A DNA stretch of 64,000 bases. It comes from Saccharibacillus soli. GTDB taxonomy: Bacteria; Bacillota; Bacilli; Paenibacillales; Paenibacillaceae. This document shows, piece by piece, positions 61,753-64,000 of the stretch. The position numbers and the translations under genes are program-made. The stretch covers positions 310,001 to 374,000 of the forward strand of contig NIOB01000002.1 of the NCBI GenBank assembly GCA_002189105.1, given 5' to 3'. The notes below the pieces were generated by a model that worked only from the letters and a program-made list of their open reading frames with translations, was not told the origin of the DNA and made no database searches. Numbering within the stretch: the stretch's first letter is position 1; each line of letters starts with the position of its first letter.

Positions 61753-62700
61753 TTAGTCCCGGAACAGGAAGTCGATCTGCTCAATCTGCTGAGGAGTCAG
61801 ATTCACATCGAGTGTTTTGAGGTTGGCCGCGACCTGCTTGTCGTTTTTGGCTCCCGGAATCACTGTGTCAATGGCATCGCGTGTCAGATACCAGGCTAGA
61901 ACGATATTGGAGATGTCCGCTCCCTGAGCATTGGCAATCTCGCGCAGCCGGTTAACCTTCTCCACATTGCGCTTGAACGTCTCGCCCTGGAACATTGGAT
62001 TTTTGAGCTTGCTCTCATCCAGCTTGTCATCCACGGCGTATTTGCCTGTCAGCAGACCGGACGCCAGCGGGAAATAAGGCACAAACGAGATCCCCTGCTC
62101 CTGCGCGTAGGGCAGAAGTTCGTCTTCGGCTCCACGCTTGAACAGGTTATATTCGCCCTGGAAGACGTCCACGTGACCGTCCCGATTGGCTTCACGCAGC
62201 TGCTCCATGGAGAAGTTGGAGACACCAATCGCCCGGATTTTGCCTTCCTGCTTGAGCTTGGCCAGCTCGCCTACCGCTTCGGACTTGGGCGTATCCTTGT
62301 CGGGGAAATGAATGTAATACAAATCGATGTAGTCGGTGCCGAGACGCTTCAAGCTTGCCTCTACCGATTCTCTCAGGAAAGCCGGGGAATTGTCGATCTC
62401 GACGCTTCCGCCAACGATCTTATGTGCGCCCTTGGTTGCGATGACAATCTCGTCGCGGTGTCCGTATGTCTTGAGTACCTCGCCGATCAGTTCCTCCGAA
62501 CGTCCGGGTCCGTAGATGAACGCCGTGTCGAGGAAGTTGATGCCGCTCTCCAGCGCCGAACGAACAGACGCCTTACCGGCTTCTTCGTCAAGATTGGGGA
62601 AGAGGTTGTGTCCGCCAACGGCATTGGTGCCCAAGCCAACCGGAACGACTTTGAGACCGCTTTTGCCCAGTGTTACCTTCTCGCGTACTGCTTTCGTCAT
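61753..62700 (-). CDS. aldo/keto reductase
   Basis: 315 residues from ATG 62700 (GAGGG 7 bases upstream; the frame extends to 62745 without a site). TIM-barrel NADPH-dependent reductase. Catalytic set: Asp in FLDTAFIYG, Tyr in the same motif, Lys in [11 protein letters not shown], His in YYIHFPDKD. The NADP-binding end is [20 protein letters not shown]. It reduces aldehydes and ketones; the physiological substrate is unknown. A weak promoter-like TTGCCT-18-TAGGAT lies upstream on the minus strand near 62840-62870. Confidence 0.93.
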   Translation of the reverse strand: MTKAVREKVTLGKSGLKVVPVGLGTNAVGGHNLFPNLDEEAGKASVRSALESGINFLDTAFIYGPGRSEELIGEVLKTYGHRDEIVIATKGAHKIVGGSVEIDNSPAFLRESVEASLKRLGTDYIDLYYIHFPDKDTPKSEAVGELAKLKQEGKIRAIGVSNFSMEQLREANRDGHVDVFQGEYNLFKRGAEDELLPYAQEQGISFVPYFPLASGLLTGKYAVDDKLDESKLKNPMFQGETFKRNVEKVNRLREIANAQGADISNIVLAWYLTRDAIDTVIPGAKNDKQVAANLKTLDVNLTPQQIEQIDFLFRD

Positions 62701-62921
62701 TGCAAAACCCTCGCTTTCGGATGAATGAAGTAAGGATGAATCCATAAGGTAGAGATAAGAGATCAGTTAGAATAAAGATGAGTTGGAATCAGGTTCAGTT
62801 AGAAAGAGAGATCAAAAAAAGACAATATCCTAAACCTATACCCAAAAGATAGGCAAGTGTAACGCTGAGTTTCGACGTCAGGGCGGGAACGCGATCCGGA
62901 AGGTGGAGCGAATATCAGGCG

Positions 62922-62952
62922 AAAAAGGAGAGACCCATGGGGCCTCTCCTTT
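62922..62952 (-). terminator. terminator of the pentapeptide gene (minus strand)
   Basis: AAAGGAGAG / CTCTCCTTT with inner CCC / GGG pairing; TTTTT on the minus strand. Confidence 0.85.
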
Positions 62953-63032
62953 GGTCTATATTCATAGGGGCTGCATTTCGTCCGGTCTGTGTTTCAGTGG
63001 CTCGGCCTACTTGATCCGGCCCGCCCGTGATC

Positions 63033-63638
63033 TTAATCGACCTTCGCGCCGTAGGATCGCATGAACAACACGGCCTGTTCCCGATCCATCCGCACATTTT
63101 TGACATCCAGCGACTTGAAATCCACACCGTCCAGCACGGCATCTCGCAGATCGGCTCCCTGAAGCTTGGCCTTGCCGAGCTGACAGCGCGTGAGATCAGC
63201 GCCGCGCAGGTCGGCCTTCTGGAGGCTGGACTCGGACAGGTCGGCTTCGTAGAACCGTGCCCCGCGCAGGTCCTGCCGATCAAGCCGGGCATGGCGCAGA
63301 TTGGTGTACGACCAATCGCCGCGCACCACGGTAAAGCCGTCCAGACGTGCACCCGAGAAGTCGGAGCCGGTCATCTTGCAGTCGTCGAATTTGGCCGCAA
63401 ACAGGTTGGCTTCGCCAAATTTGCAGTTCTCAAACGCCGATTCGATATGGATGGAACCGTTCATGGAAGCACCGCGAAAGTCACATTCCGTAAACCGGCA
63501 TCCCTTGGTCAGAATCTCCTCCAACGAACCGTTGATGAAGCGGCAGCGAACAAAGGTACAGCGGGTCAATTCCCCGTCCCGCAGCTCCTGAGCGCCAAAG
63601 TCCACATCCTCGTAAGTGCGATCTTCATATTCAAACAT
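63033..63638 (-). CDS. pentapeptide repeat protein
   Basis: 201 residues. Most of the chain is A(D/N)LXX-type repeats, including CDFRGASMNG, ANLFAAKFDD, SDFSGARLDG, ADLSESSLQKADLRGADLTR and AKLQGADLRDAVLDGVDF, folding as a right-handed quadrilateral beta-helix. Some such proteins (Qnr, MfpA) mimic DNA and protect gyrase, but most have no known role, so no function is assigned. AAGGAAGG lies before the ATG. It starts 38 bases after peptidase T and is probably cotranscribed with it. Confidence 0.92.
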   Translation of the reverse strand: MFEYEDRTYEDVDFGAQELRDGELTRCTFVRCRFINGSLEEILTKGCRFTECDFRGASMNGSIHIESAFENCKFGEANLFAAKFDDCKMTGSDFSGARLDGFTVVRGDWSYTNLRHARLDRQDLRGARFYEADLSESSLQKADLRGADLTRCQLGKAKLQGADLRDAVLDGVDFKSLDVKNVRMDREQAVLFMRSYGAKVD

Positions 63639-63676
63639 GTCTACTTCCGCCTTCCTTTTACCGATCCTGTAGACGA

Positions 63677-64000
63677 TTAAGCCTGACGTTCAAATGCCTG
63701 CACGACTTCCAGAATGACTTCGGTTGCCTTGACCATGTTGTCGGCGGAGGCGTATTCGTAACGTCCGTGGTAGTTCTCACCGCCCGTAAAGATATTCGGC
63801 GTTGGCAGACCCATGTACGACAGCTGCGAGCCGTCCGTACCGCCGCGAATAGGCTTGATAACGGGAGTGATGCCCAGTTTCTCCATTGCTTCACGTACGA
63901 TCTCGACGATCTCGATGACCGGTTCGATCTTCTCGCGCATGTTGTAATATTGATCCCGCATTTCCAGAAGCACATTCTCCTCGCCATAGGTCTGACGGAA
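63677..64000 (-). CDS. pepT: peptidase T, C-terminal part (cut by the window edge)
   Basis: 108 codons to the window edge, frame open beyond it. The visible end matches M20B tripeptidase Pep[21 protein letters not shown] and [15 protein letters not shown], a region that carries a substrate-binding loop and the last zinc His. PepT removes the N-terminal residue of tripeptides in the cytoplasm. The N-terminal two thirds and the start lie outside the window. Confidence 0.92.
   Translation of the reverse strand, partial: FRQTYGEENVLLEMRDQYYNMREKIEPVIEIVEIVREAMEKLGITPVIKPIRGGTDGSQLSYMGLPTPNIFTGGENYHGRYEYASADNMVKATEVILEVVQAFERQA

Overview
The window looks like chromosomal DNA of a moderately G+C-rich Bacillota of the Paenibacillaceae (Paenibacillus or a close relative). 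The signs are strong GGAGG-type ribosome sites, a YesM/YesN-type kinase and regulator beside sugar ABC genes, a DesK/DesR/Des cold-membrane module, SLH surface proteins, a Zur box of the Bacillus type and many Rho-independent hairpins. No rRNA, tRNA, CRISPR array, intact transposon or origin was seen. These are judgements from reading; no database search was run.

Layout. 1-2.4 kb: end of a DUF2339 gene, DUF3999 protein, nitroreductase. 2.5-9.4 kb (minus): an 11-repeat Asp-box propeller protein, formate-THF ligase, a lipoprotein, a secreted GH43-CBM enzyme. 9.6-20.8 kb (plus): a carbohydrate module made of a membrane-anchored binding-protein homologue with a YesM-type kinase and AraC-type regulator, a repeat-rich 1.07-kb gap, then binding lipoprotein, two permeases and a GH2 enzyme. 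20.8-21.9 kb (minus): an AbiF/Abi_2-type HEPN gene with an amber codon, preceded by a structured leader that resembles an antitoxin RNA. 22.1-26.2 kb: two small proteins, twin membrane-anchored alpha/beta hydrolases, a QOR2-like SDR. 26.3-31.5 kb (minus): five-gene nickel/peptide-type importer under a promoter holding a Zur box. 31.7-36.8 kb (minus): DoxX, RluF, then des-desK-desR. 37.0-39.8 kb: SsuABC/TauABC-type importer. 39.9-42.9 kb: OmpR-type two-component pair with an M23 peptidase. 43-47.9 kb: MBL hydrolase and a 1295-aa SLH protein. 48.1-50.5 kb: DcuS/DcuR-type pair. 50.6-52.9 kb: DinB, GNAT, TetR. 53-57.9 kb: a dual-kinase hybrid sensor, a stand-alone receiver whose phospho-Asp is Glu, and a receiver-BTAD regulator. 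58-64 kb (mostly minus): FrnE, acetate transporter, MetE-like methyltransferase, aldo/keto reductase, pentapeptide protein and peptidase T (cut by the window edge).

How the genes work together. The 9.6-20.7 kb block reads as sensing, import and hydrolysis of one oligosaccharide, with GH43 acting outside and GH2 inside the cell. The des block should adjust membrane fluidity. Four further signalling units have no transporter target in view. The most interesting candidate is the HEPN gene with its leader RNA (20.8-21.9 kb). Next come the Zur-controlled importer, the binding-protein/kinase trio and the Glu-substituted receiver.
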